DNA of 19,884 bases from Chromera velia (GCA_018398765.1 JAHBMJ010005818.1:7391-27274), one strand, 5' to 3'. Positions 9,401 to 16,400 are shown, counted from the first letter of the stretch. Translations and numbers: made by a program. The notes: generated by a model not told the origin, from the sequence alone.

Positions 9401-10905
9401 TGATTTCTTGGCGTTCCGGTGGAAAGAGAAGAGAAGAATGGGCCCTGTTCTTTTTCCAGTGCTTCCGACACTTGCATCTTCCGTTTTGTTCCGTCTCTCT
9501 TTGCACGGCTGCTGCCCCATGTGGAACAATTCAAATAAATGATTGACGACAATTAATTCTGTGAAGGAAGAGACGACTCCTCCTTCCTGTGCAACCATCG
9601 ACTTACTCACTGACACATTCCCTTACAGACTCTGACTGACTGACTGACCCCGGAGGTCCTTGATGGATGTCCGTTCCTCTGAGAGAAAGCACGCACAGAC
9701 ACAGGGCAGAGAAAAGTCAAAAAGAACATGAGCAGCACGAGGGCTTGCACATTGGATTCAGTTGGAGGGAGTACCTCCACTCTGAAAGCACATTTGAACG
9801 CGGGCAAAGGACAGAAAAAGAAAAGTTGAAGATGAAGAGAGCGCTCCTTCGACTTGTGCTGGAAAGCTGCTTGACCTCTATTCTTTCTCTCAATCTGTTT
9901 CTCTGTTTGCTCCCTTCCCTCCCTGCCCAGCTCCCTCAGATCTACTCGTCTCTCTTGCCCTCTTGCGTCCTTACTGTTTTCTTCCTTTTCGTGAAGCCTC
10001 TCTTTTTGTCGCTCCCTTCCCATCCTCCAGCTTATTTTTCCGCCCTTCCATGAACCTCAAGAAAGTTATTTGTGATTCTGACTTTTTGAATCCTTTGATC
10101 TCATGTGTACAGGAGCCCTACTACAACAATCCTTGACAAAAAAAAACTACCCCAGAAAAAAACACTCACCTGGAGCTCAGCCAGTCGCGCTTCTGCCTCC
10201 TCCCTTTTTCTGGTCTCCTTCTCCGCCCTCGCCTCTGCCTCTTGGACCCTCCTCTGCAGTTGTTGGAGGTCCCTCACGAAGTCCGTCTGCCTCGCCTTGC
10301 AGTCCTGCAGCGTCTTCTCACTCTCCTTGAATGCTGAGGAGATGGCACTGTGAATCTGCATGAAGAGAGAAAGGAAACAAAGAGAGAACGCAGCATTCAC
10401 ACGGGTAGTCTTCTGAAAGAAGAGCTGTATTCTTCTTGGAGGAGGGCGATGGTAGACTGAGTCGAAACCACGAAGCACTCAGAGTTCCCTTCAGAGCACC
10501 ACACCAAAAAGATCAGGAAGAACCAACAGGCGGGTCACTTGAAAGAGTCACGCCGTTTCGCTCCAGAACAAACAAAATTCACGGGAAAGAGCCCGCTGTG
10601 CCTCACAAAAAAACACAAAAGGGCTCGATAAACTCTTCGGCTGAAGGTGAGAGCGATGTCTCGGAGAGCCCCTCATCTCCTTCCCAGTCTCCACGTGCAA
10701 TAGCCCACCTTCTCCGTGTTTTTCAATTGAGTGGCCTGTAGTGTTGCAAGCCTCTCGAGGGCTTGGAGCCCTGCACGGAGAAATAATGAACACAGAAGAA
10801 GGAAGGGATGCTGAGGGAACAGAACGGCAATGGGGCAAAGCACGGCAATCCATTCGACTTGGATGACTGACCCTTTCCGGAGGCTCCTCCGTCGTGATTC
10901 TCCAT
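52..10905 (-). CDS. PIAS/Siz-like SUMO E3 ligase, 21 exons
   Basis: Predicted nuclear SUMO E3 ligase that would bring SUMO-loaded E2 to substrates. Exons, 5' to 3': 10905-10872, 10770-10709, 10355-10170, 9678-9649, 9346-9240, 8861-8550, 8306-8136, 7491-7281, 6940-6509, 6094-5999, 5621-5385, 5090-5038, 4724-4603, 4226-4027, 3790-3758, 3223-3095, 2791-2658, 2019-1966, 1284-1158, 744-347, 223-52. They total 3300 nt with every phase compatible, giving about 1099 aa. Domains: coiled coil about 13-94; Ser/Pro-rich linker 105-515; Cys-rich finger 557-621; PINIT about 645-800; SP-RING about 829-900; acidic tail. The PINIT is recognised from residues such as AKRTVKIQIP, ELRCFRL, CWPYWAEL and YSYLFALVR. 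The SP-RING is recognised from RISL, CTHVQC, CPVAGC and SDLYVDTFLLEEVL. Start: first in-frame ATG after a stop. Least certain: the exon at 9649-9678, the 3' end of exon 14, and the exon 20 ends. Confidence 0.8.
347..744 (-). CDS. SUMO ligase exon 20, acidic tail
   Basis: 398 nt, phase 0 in (acceptor TTTCCCCCTCAG; an alternative acceptor at 763-765 would add VEFPPQ) and phase 2 out at GTACCC. It encodes a Gly/Asp/Glu-rich tail with DLQILFHKAG and an acidic run (DEEEDDVDM). The donor is non-consensus but gives the only join that keeps the next exon in a protein-like frame. If unspliced, a stop follows at 325-327. Confidence 0.7.
1158..1284 (-). CDS. SUMO ligase exon 19, SP-RING C-terminal half
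   Basis: 127 nt, phase 2 in and phase 0 out before GTCAGT, acceptor TGGCTGCAG. It encodes KHSRCPVAGCGRPIF and then SDLYVDTFLLEEVL, the second zinc-ligand pair and the terminal helix of the SP-RING. The C-x4-C spacing resembles Nse2/Mms21 more than the C-x2-C of PIAS. Confidence 0.85.
1966..2019 (-). CDS. SUMO ligase exon 18, SP-RING zinc-ligand exon
   Basis: 54 nt, phase 2 at both ends. Joined to the previous exon it gives C-T-H-V-Q-C-S-D-L, the SP-RING signature C-x-H-x2-C-x-D. The acceptor is AG preceded directly by a long (TG)n tract; the donor is GTCAGC. Confidence 0.85.
2022..2363. repeat. Microsatellite cluster in SUMO ligase intron 17
   Basis: (CA)n at 2022-2091, then (GA)n to 2110, (CAGC)n/(CAGA)n at 2124-2163, and (CAGA)n at 2216-2285 and 2331-2351. 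On the sense (minus) strand these read as (CTGT)n, (TC)n and finally (TG)n running into the exon 18 acceptor. Confidence 0.95.
2658..2791 (-). CDS. SUMO ligase exon 17, SP-RING N-terminal half
   Basis: 134 nt, phase 0 in and phase 2 out before GTACGT. It ends with acidic residues, GGLRISL, MQVPF and CNRC. The R-I-S-L strand and the Pro followed by Cys match the SP-RING entry, but the usual Cys-Pro after R-[IV]-S-L is missing. Confidence 0.8.
3027..3048. repeat. (CA)n microsatellite in intron 16
   Basis: A short run of CA dinucleotides near the donor side of the intron between exons 16 and 17. A second CA-rich stretch lies at about 2814-2834, just upstream of exon 17 on the minus strand. Confidence 0.9.
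3095..3223 (-). CDS. SUMO ligase exon 16, PINIT end
   Basis: 129 nt, phase 0 at both ends, acceptor ATCTGCAG and donor GTCGGG. It encodes IEMFDPQYSYLFALVRTRP and then a helix. The Y-x-F-x-L-V pattern and following helix align with the PINIT C-terminus and the helical link to the SP-RING. Confidence 0.8.
3365..3490. repeat. (CT)n-(GT)n compound microsatellite in intron 15
   Basis: About 45 nt of CT repeats followed by about 75 nt of interrupted GT repeats. On the gene's sense strand this is (AC)n then (AG)n. A GGAT tetranucleotide run is at 3240-3256 near exon 16. Confidence 0.95.
3758..3790 (-). CDS. SUMO ligase exon 15, 33-nt microexon in PINIT
   Basis: 11 codons (SVKIRPKELRE), phase 0 at both ends, acceptor TACATGCAG and donor GTGAGG. 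It supplies the strand preceding the last PINIT strands. Confidence 0.65.
4027..4226 (-). CDS. SUMO ligase exon 14, PINIT core
   Basis: 200 nt with an excellent acceptor (TTTTCTTCAG). It encodes LELRCFRL and CWPYWAELR, matching the conserved PINIT block that contains a Trp-Pro pair followed by a short strand. The proposed donor GTGACG is not strong. It was chosen because it gives phase 0 and a PINIT of normal length. Without a donor the frame reaches a stop at about 3991. Confidence 0.7.
4603..4724 (-). CDS. SUMO ligase exon 13, PINIT start
   Basis: 122 nt, phase 2 in and phase 1 out before GTCAGT. It encodes HEKLTMPVKTYMDESGLKPL and then AKRTVKIQIPPKAF, matching the first strands of the PINIT domain. 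A second open frame here was rejected because it does not join to the downstream PINIT exon. Confidence 0.8.
4985..5004. repeat. (GATG)n short tandem repeat
   Basis: About five GATG units in the intron between exons 12 and 13. Confidence 0.85.
5038..5090 (-). CDS. SUMO ligase exon 12
   Basis: 53 nt, phase 0 in and phase 2 out, acceptor TTTGTGTGCAG and donor GTGCGT. It encodes NPFRKVTDVLAISMVFS. The NPF directly after the last Cys pair corresponds to the DPF that follows the PHD finger in plant Siz proteins, and the exon fixes the phase needed for PINIT. Confidence 0.75.
5385..5621 (-). CDS. SUMO ligase exon 11, Cys-rich PHD-like finger
   Basis: 237 nt, phase 0 at both ends, donor GTCAGT. 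It encodes 79 residues with a CRSC pair near the start, two single Cys, and a CYGC pair near the end. The position just before PINIT matches the PHD finger of plant Siz proteins, but the full Cys4-His-Cys3 set is absent, so this is a degenerate or divergent zinc finger. A 54-nt stop-free segment with intron-like ends lies inside at 5517-5570. Confidence 0.75.
5999..6094 (-). CDS. SUMO ligase exon 10
   Basis: 96 nt, phase 0 at both ends, acceptor CTCTCAG and donor GTGAGT. It encodes 32 residues, including NLWQKPELSERYVAERYWQR, just before the Cys-rich finger. Confidence 0.75.
6421..6476. repeat. (GA)n/purine tract in intron 9
   Basis: Interrupted GA repeats. On the minus strand this is a long pyrimidine tract within intron 9. 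A comparable purine-rich stretch lies at about 7835-7890 in intron 7. Confidence 0.85.
6509..6940 (-). CDS. SUMO ligase exon 9, largest linker exon
   Basis: 432 nt, phase 0 at both ends, donor GTGGGC. It encodes 144 residues: Ala/Ser/Gln-rich, then Arg-rich, then a more ordered C-terminal part with LKQAVNERVRALFGSVSGG. An intron-like pair inside (GTATGC and TTTGATGCAG) would break the frame and was not used. Confidence 0.7.
7281..7491 (-). CDS. SUMO ligase exon 8, basic linker
   Basis: 211 nt, phase 2 in and phase 0 out before GTCAGT. It encodes GEYRATRKEFPTGDLAVEAF and then a Lys/Arg/Asp/Ser-rich stretch that could hold a nuclear localisation signal. The acceptor has a weak pyrimidine tract, so the 5' edge is less certain. 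Confidence 0.55.
8136..8306 (-). CDS. SUMO ligase exon 7, linker
   Basis: 171 nt, acceptor GCCCGCAG and donor GTCAGT, phase 2 to phase 2. It encodes ISEHERESDALLGWFGF followed by a Cys-containing acidic stretch and a helix (LEEAVHGLVQEV). No known domain is recognised. Confidence 0.65.
8550..8861 (-). CDS. SUMO ligase exon 6, Ser-rich linker
   Basis: 312 nt, acceptor CCCTCAG and donor GTAAGT. It starts near MSKKDQIAMLKRTLRQQGLT, which weakly recalls the first helix of a SAP domain but lacks a clear second half. A run of about 13 serines follows, then a more ordered segment (VKLTIQWGIRTPLGAKVFP). Confidence 0.75.
9081..9170. repeat. Poly-C run with one N, then (GT)n
   Basis: A run of about 20 C residues interrupted by an undetermined base at 9096, followed at about 9118-9170 by interrupted GT repeats. 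It lies in intron 5. The N marks a homopolymer the assembly could not resolve. Confidence 0.95.
9240..9346 (-). CDS. SUMO ligase exon 5, disordered linker
   Basis: 107 nt, phase 0 in and phase 2 out, with donor GTCAGT. It encodes an acidic Gly/Ser/Pro-rich segment containing LDELSEESSLPSP. The two leftover bases join exactly to the first base of the next exon to make Gly. Confidence 0.6.
9649..9678 (-). CDS. SUMO ligase exon 4, putative 30-nt microexon
   Basis: A strong pyrimidine tract and CAG acceptor precede 30 nt (RNGHPSRTSG), followed by GTCAGT. It is phase 0 at both ends, so the reading frame is intact with or without it. It could be an alternative microexon or chance. Confidence 0.4.
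10170..10355 (-). CDS. SUMO ligase exon 3, coiled coil
   Basis: 186 nt, phase 0 at both ends, with acceptor TTCATGCAG and donor GTGAGT. It encodes 62 residues of Glu/Arg/Gln/Ala-rich helix (for example LQQLQRRVQEAEARAEKE) with heptad-like Leu/Val/Ala spacing. A coiled coil here is not part of the usual PIAS/Siz layout and may mediate oligomerisation. Confidence 0.8.
10709..10770 (-). CDS. SUMO ligase exon 2, coiled-coil start
   Basis: 62 nt, entered in phase 1 and left in phase 0 before GTGGGC. It encodes LQALERLATLQ and a short Lys/Asn-rich stretch whose leucine spacing suits the start of a coiled coil. Confidence 0.6.
10872..10905 (-). CDS. SUMO ligase exon 1 (start codon)
   Basis: Begins at ATG 10905-10903 (MENHDGGASGK) and ends in phase 1 before a GTCAGT donor. 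A stop lies in frame upstream, so this is the first available Met. A good acceptor-like CAG ends 9 nt before the ATG, so an upstream noncoding exon is possible. Confidence 0.6.
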
Positions 10906-12012
10906 CGGTGTGGCCTGGAAGAAAGGACCTGGACGGTGTTGATATGAGGAATAAACTGGCGAGGCACTTAGTCAATACTGACAAGCTTTCTCGTCAGAAG
11001 CAGATCCCAGACTTCCGGCGGGAGACTGGGGATGTTAAAGAAACACCAAAAATTTCTGTACAAAAAAGAACACGTGGCAACGTTGCTCGCCTCTCCTTTG
11101 TTGATTCACAAGGGAGCCCGATACCACACTCTCGATTTCTTCGTATCGACTGCCCAAGAGGACAAAAATCTGGAGCAGGCGTCAGTTGAGAATTCCTCTC
11201 TGGCGAGACAGGAGTTAAGGTGAAGGCGCCGCCTTTCAATTTCCCGTCTCAATTCGGAGGATCAATATCGTTCTGTTCCGACTCTGTGGTACTTTGCCGG
11301 AACAAAGCCACCTGCTCTGTTGACAGTGTTGCGAGGCTACTTGGCAAAAAAAGTCGGCCAAAGCTGGACTGCTTGTTGCAAGAGACGTCCAGGGGGATGA
11401 AATTTCGTCTCCTCAAAATCTCAGGTCCCCGATCGCTTGAACGCCCGGAAGAACTCCCACATCAATGAAAAGCTGAAGCACTTACAGCGATTCCTATCAG
11501 AGAAATTGCATGAGCGCAGAATATGTTCGGAGACAAAGATCGACGAACGGAAGAGGCAGCTTAGAAGCTTCAAGACCTGTATACCTGTTTGAAATGCCAG
11601 GTCCCTGCTGCGGTGGTTTCCGCATGCCCCCGTTTTTCGGGCCCGTCTCCTCAGCTAGGCTTCTTGGCCTGCTTGTGGGGCACTTAATTTTTCGGGACAA
11701 GAGCCGATTATCGTTCGATCTCATGCATGCATTGGCAGAGCCGAATTCAATGAACATGCATGCAAAGAATCCGATTAATTATTGTGCAATCTCATACATC
11801 CGTCGCATGACTTCCTTCCATGCAGTGTCAGATGATTTCAAGTGAAAAAGACCCTTTGCGAAAGGCAAACTGACAAATCCACTTCAGCGCAGCTTTGTTA
11901 AACTCTGTAAGAACAGAATTGCGGCACCAGTTGGACGGAGACGCTCGACTTATCTGTTGTTCTGAACAGCCCCCAACAAATCTTTGGCCTTTGTTCACAG
12001 CCTGCTTTTTCA
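10906..12012. promoter_or_regulatory. Divergent intergenic region between two genes
   Basis: The minus-strand SUMO ligase and the plus-strand motif-repeat gene start on either side, so promoters for both should lie here. No TATA box is evident. Two TGCATGCA octamers occur at 11724-11731 and 11757-11764. Short open frames at 11032-11223 and 11510-11845 look unremarkable and may be 5' leader or chance. Acceptor-like AG sites lie just before both start codons. Confidence 0.5.
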
Positions 12013-13438
12013 ATGTCACGCAAAGAGAACCCCGTTCACTTTGAAGGAGGCGAGCATGAAGAGGCTTCAGGAGAGAAAGGCAAGAAGCCTGCTTTCAGAA
12101 GAGGAATGACTGTTGAGGAACTTCAAAAGGCTGCCGGGTTCGACCCTAAAGTCTCAGGGAAGAAGTGGGCGAGGGTGACCAGGCAAAACTCGGACCCTTC
12201 CCCTGTGGCAAAACCAGTACAGTCCGAAGTCGTCTGTCCTGCTTCTCCGCCTCCGAAAGTTCTAACGATCGAAGAAATGATGAGGGCGGCAGGGCTGAAT
12301 CCAAAGAAACGGAATTCCCGGGCTTGGCCGAAGGGCTTCAGATTTCAGGTTGAGGAGTTGATTGAAGTTCAAGACGTTGACGATGAGAGTTTTGAGGTGG
12401 AGACTGAGGGCGATGGTGTTGAACAAGATCCTCTCGTTGCGACGCAGTTCATGTCAGTGGAGCAGTTGATGGCTCGGCAGGGGATTGACATCACAAAACC
12501 CCGAAACTCCCAGAAATGGAACCATACCTCCGGAAGCATACGTCAGGTGGACGAAGAAATCGAGGGTGATGACGAGGAATCGGAGGGGGGTGATGACGAC
12601 CTCCTGAAGACACAGCACATGACCATCGAGCAGCTTGTAGCAAAGCAGGCTCTCAGACAAGCAGCAGGCAACGAGGGTGTTGCAAGGCAGACGTCAAACC
12701 AGGTCGCCAACGTTTCTCAGGAATTGAATTCACCCCAGAAATCTGACAGCTTCAAGTCTCCCGGCCCGATCAGTGCTCGTTCCAGGTCTTCTCGTGTCAT
12801 GTTGAGATCGCCTGGGGTGAGTGCAAGAAAACGAGGAAGCTTTCTGGTCGACCTCGGGCATGGCAGAAAAGTCAGCGTTATCCCTCTGCCTCCAGGAACT
12901 GAACCGGAATCTGATCCCGTGAGTTCTTTTGACCTCCCGTTGGGCCCTGCCCCTCCCACACTTGAGAGGCAAACTTCAGATCCCACTGAGAGCCCCAGCA
13001 GAAGACAGAAGGCCGAAGTGAGAGTGGCTCAGGGTCAGTCACCAGTAGTTTTTCCCTTTCCCCCTCTGCACCCTACCCCTCTGTGTGTCTATTCTTTATG
13101 AATGTATGTGTTCATTTATGTATCTATCCCTTTATTTTTCTCTCCTCCTCTCTTGTCGTTTTTCGTCTCTCCAGTTGTGTTTCCCTCTCATCCTGGGACG
13201 TTTGTAACCGTCGGAATCTTTTCCAAGACGCCCTTCCGTTCTGGGTTTTAATATTTTCCTCGTTCACGTAGCAACTCTCTGTTTGCTTGCTTGCTCCCTG
13301 CCTGCAGCCCTGAAGGGTCTGAACCTCAACACACCCGAGGCGACCCGTGCCTTCTTCAACGCCCACAGTATGCCTGCGAGTAAGGCAAAAGCCGCCAAAA
13401 ACCTCGCAGCACTCGCTTCAGAGCGGCGTGGAGCATGA
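12013..13438 (+). CDS. Unrecognised protein with four ligand-like repeat motifs
   Basis: Two exons, 12013-13033 and 13308-13438, give 383 aa; the intron has donor GTCAGT and acceptor CTGCCTGCAG, joined in phase 1. The protein is hydrophilic and probably mostly disordered, with acidic stretches at 117-138 and 179-197 and a Ser/Pro/Arg-rich region at 238-330. It carries four copies of [ML]-[TS]-[VI]-E-[EQ]-[LM], at residues 32, 84, 147 and 203; the first three continue x3-[AQ]-G-[FLI]-[DN] and end in a Trp 20-22 residues after the first position. The last exon encodes an Ala/Lys-rich helix (FFNAHSMPASKAKAAKNL). No known domain is recognised. The start is the first ATG of the long frame, 12 nt after a CAG acceptor-like site. 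Spaced short motifs suggest a scaffold binding several copies of one partner; that is inference. Confidence 0.85.
13034..13307 (+). other. Intron of motif-repeat gene
   Basis: Donor GTCAGT after residue Gln340 and acceptor CCCTGCCTGCAG. The downstream frame is open only after splicing to a stop at 13436-13438. Unspliced, exon 1 would run into the intron and stop at about 13101 after a Pro/Phe-rich tail. Confidence 0.8.
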
Positions 13439-14561
13439 GAAAAGATGTCGAACAGAGAAGTGAAACTCTATTCGGTCCCTTGACTGATAGATCGAGATGA
13501 AGCTTGTATTCGCCTCTTGCTGAGGTCGATCCATGTGAGGCAGGGAAGAGAACGGCAGGGCAGCTTGGGTGTTCTTTGAGGACTGCTTTGCTTGTATCTT
13601 GCCTGCTTGATCTCCAGGGACAAAGCCAGCGAAAGACTTTTGGAGTGACTTTCAATGAGTCGGACCGGGAGGTTCGATCGAGAGGGGAAGAGCTTCTAGC
13701 TTTTATTTAAAGTAGGGGAAGTGGACGAAGACAGCAGAGCTTGTGCAAAGCGCCGCGCTTGTCTTTTGCATTGCATGAACCAATTTGCCTTCTCCTCTCC
13801 TGTGTCTGGCATCCTTTTTCATGGATTTTTGTTTCATGTTTTCCACGCGTGATGCTCTTCTTTTGTTTGCACTTCATTTTTTCATGATGACAAGGGCCTC
13901 ACAAAAAGAATCAATTTCGTCTCGTGACAGGTAAATCGATTTATTTCCCTTCATAGCAACGTGGCTTCTCCGCTTCCGGCGCTTTCTGAAAGGAAAGTAT
14001 CCATGCAGGACGTGAAGGCTTCTGTTGAGAGGGAAATTAAATGCATTTTTTTTGCATGGTACCAGGTTTGTGTGTGGGCGCTTGTCTACATGCGTGTGCG
14101 TGCCCTTTGTGTCCATTTACGTGCAGTTGTTCCTTAGATGCATGGCGTGTATGCATTGTACGACGCACAGAGAATCAGAGAAAAGGACCCTGTAAATACC
14201 TAGTTTTTTCTTTTTTCCCCGGCGCATTTGATGCCCGGAGCGAGCGCCTTTGGTCCAGCACTCAGCCTTGCCGCATGTTGAGGTATGAAAGAGAAATCAA
14301 AAAGTGCCAGTGAGGGGGGGTTGGGGACCCTCTCCAATCATCTACTCGCAGTGCCCTCGTCTTTTCTGTGAATCTTTCTGTTTCAAAAGAATCAAAACCC
14401 CCCGGCACGGGTTTTCGCAAAGTCACTGTCCGCCCCACTAACCGCACACAGACATCCGGATGCACACAAGAATTCATTCATTCGATAGGGGCAGCATCAT
14501 GAGTACAAGCTCGAAAACTCATCAAGAGCACCAGAGAGGACATGTCGATGCTTTACAATGT
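13439..14561. other. Intergenic stretch, no gene seen
   Basis: Presumed 3' untranslated and intergenic DNA downstream of the motif-repeat gene. No frame here is long or protein-like. There is a small ATGCA/TGCAT palindrome around a T-run at about 14041-14058. No clear polyadenylation hexamer was seen. Confidence 0.5.
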
Positions 14562-14828
14562 TTACATCGAGACTGCAAGTGTGACAAGTGTCTCTCTTCC
14601 AGTAGCAGAAGACGCAGTTGACCGCGAGTCAATGGTCTTTGGGGTCTTCATCTTGCAAAAGTCATCAAAACCATGTCGTTTTTCTTCATGTGACTGCATG
14701 TGAAATTGAATTCCACGTTCCTCCATATGAGTGAAAACAAACTCTTTGCAACTGTAGCTGCATGGGGAAAAACGTTTATTCATCAGCTTTTCAAGTTCAA
14801 AAACTTTTTGACGTCTGTGCGTCTGCAT
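14562..14828 (-). CDS. Hypothetical small zinc-finger-like ORF
   Basis: ATG at 14828-14826, stop at 14562, 88 aa. The middle contains C-x3-C (CSYSC) followed after 15 residues by H-x3-H (HMQSH), close to a C2H2 finger but with a longer loop than the usual 12. It is Lys/Glu-rich at the start and Ser/Thr-rich at the end. It stands alone at the edge of the AT-rich block with no visible splice partners, and could be a remnant of a longer finger gene or chance. Confidence 0.3.
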   Translation of the reverse strand: MQTHRRQKVFELEKLMNKRFSPCSYSCKEFVFTHMEERGIQFHMQSHEEKRHGFDDFCKMKTPKTIDSRSTASSATGRETLVTLAVSM

Positions 14829-14829
14829 C

Positions 14830-15620
14830 TACATCTAGATCTACATCACAGTGCATATATGAGGGTAAAATCATGAAATAAATTTTAAATACAATATTAA
14901 TAATACTATATAACAATACTATTCAATCTAGTATTCAATATTGCTCTAGGTGCGATCTATAAAGTTATTTTTATACTTTTTTGGTTTAAAAACTTTAAGA
15001 ATAAAAAGCTTGAACACATTGAAGTGTTGTTTAGAATTGTTTAGCCTTTTAAAACCTTTTTCAATAGATTTTTCAATATATGTCAAAAAAAAAAATTAAA
15101 GTGCGTTTTAAAAGTTATATTTAAGAGTCTACAGACTCTAACCAGACTTTAAACTTTATTTCACTTTAAAACTTTACAGATCACACCTAGATATTACTAC
15201 TAATATTAGTACTCACAATAGTTTTGCCGCTAGGAACCCTAGGCTACCCTAGGCTATACATTCTAAAATTAATTTTAAAGAAAGAAAGGAAAAAAGAAAG
15301 AAAAACAGAAAGAAAGTTTCTGTGACTTTTAGGTATGTTTTCAGCTAATCATTTATAATCATTTGCAAGTGAGACACCGTCTCTGTCTTTTAAAATTAAA
15401 GATAAATATGAGAAGTGTGACAAGTTTTGTGTTCAATAGTAAAAACATAAAGCTCAGTGCTTACTAATAGTTATTGTACACTGCTTAGGCTGCTTAGCTC
15501 ACCACCTACTATAAAACACCAGTGAAGTTTGACAATTATTAACAATGAATCGACTAGAATCAACATCCATAGATAAATATAGATAAACTAGGAGCTAGAA
15601 CGTCAGAGCTACCAGCTGAC
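14830..15620. other. AT-rich non-coding block
   Basis: There is an abrupt change from about half GC to strongly AT-rich DNA (TTTTAAA, AATATTAATA and similar). No open frame of note. It holds the inverted repeat listed separately, two tandem ACCCTAGGCT units at about 15227-15250, and a GAAA-rich purine stretch at about 15278-15316. Confidence 0.7.
14946..15190. repeat. Inverted repeat, possible MITE-like hairpin
   Basis: Arms at 14946-14966 and 15170-15190 match in 19 of 21 positions when one is reverse-complemented (core CTAGGTG...GATCT). An internal palindrome AGAGTCT-AC-AGACTCT lies at 15124-15139. The interior is AT-rich with no coding frame. This could be a small non-autonomous element or a structured-DNA site. 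Confidence 0.5.
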
Positions 15621-16400
15621 CCGGTTGGACAGGTTATACGTGAAAATAACAGTAGGAAATGGTAGTCTTGGTGTGAAGTGGTCGGATGAGGGTGGAGTTT
15701 GGCCTAGAGCGCGGCCGGCGGCGGACCATCGGGACCGCCCGGGGCGGCCCGGCCACCGGCGAAAAAACAAAGATCGATTACATACCGTGGCCCCCGGCCA
15801 TGGTATCTGTTAAGGCCCTTAGCCGCACCTATGGAAAAAAAAAGTTCGAATTACCAATAAATCGGGTTACATTTGCCTTTTGGGACCCGCGCTTCCCGGC
15901 ATGCAACTGTACAGCGCGTGCATGGCGAACATGCACCTTTTGTTGAACCTTGATGTATCGGTACACATGCAAAAACACACATGGAGGGGAATTGTATATA
16001 GATTCGATCATCTGTGTAGTTTTTAAGAAAGGCAATAAAGCATACCGTCTAAGTGAAGCTATTCTGAATTGCTCCGTTGTTTAACTATATATGCCACCAA
16101 GCTCAGTGGCAAGTTAAGACATGCCGCTTTACAGAGTTAGTACGTTAAGAGTAAGCCACACCACGACTGAGTGCGCTTGACAAAGAGGAAAAACGGTTAA
16201 TTTGATCTGCAGGAACCTCTTTTTGCCCGTTTTCTTTCTCTTTACTTGGCCCCTCTTATCATTCTTCAGCACCTGGTTTTTTGACTTCCTTCTACCTCCA
16301 CTTGAGGATTTGAGACACAAAATACTGTCTATATATAGTGTATGTCACTGTGGATGCTGTAGTATTCGCTTTGAAATGTTGTGGAGAAGCTCACCGCATA
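15621..16400. other. Mixed-composition non-coding region with GC patch
   Basis: No supported gene. A sharply GC-rich patch of about 50 nt (15711-15762, GGCGGC and CCGCCC runs) sits in otherwise AT-leaning sequence. An AATAAA is present at about 16033-16038 on the plus strand, but no gene can be tied to it. Confidence 0.5.

Noticed and set aside
11032-11845. Short plus-strand frames in the divergent intergenic region
   Set aside because: No domain, no splice partners and ordinary length for chance frames; may be leader sequence.
15600-15960. Possible tRNA, rRNA or SINE-like segment around the GC patch
   Set aside because: No tRNA A or B box, cloverleaf or recognisable rRNA motif could be found by eye.
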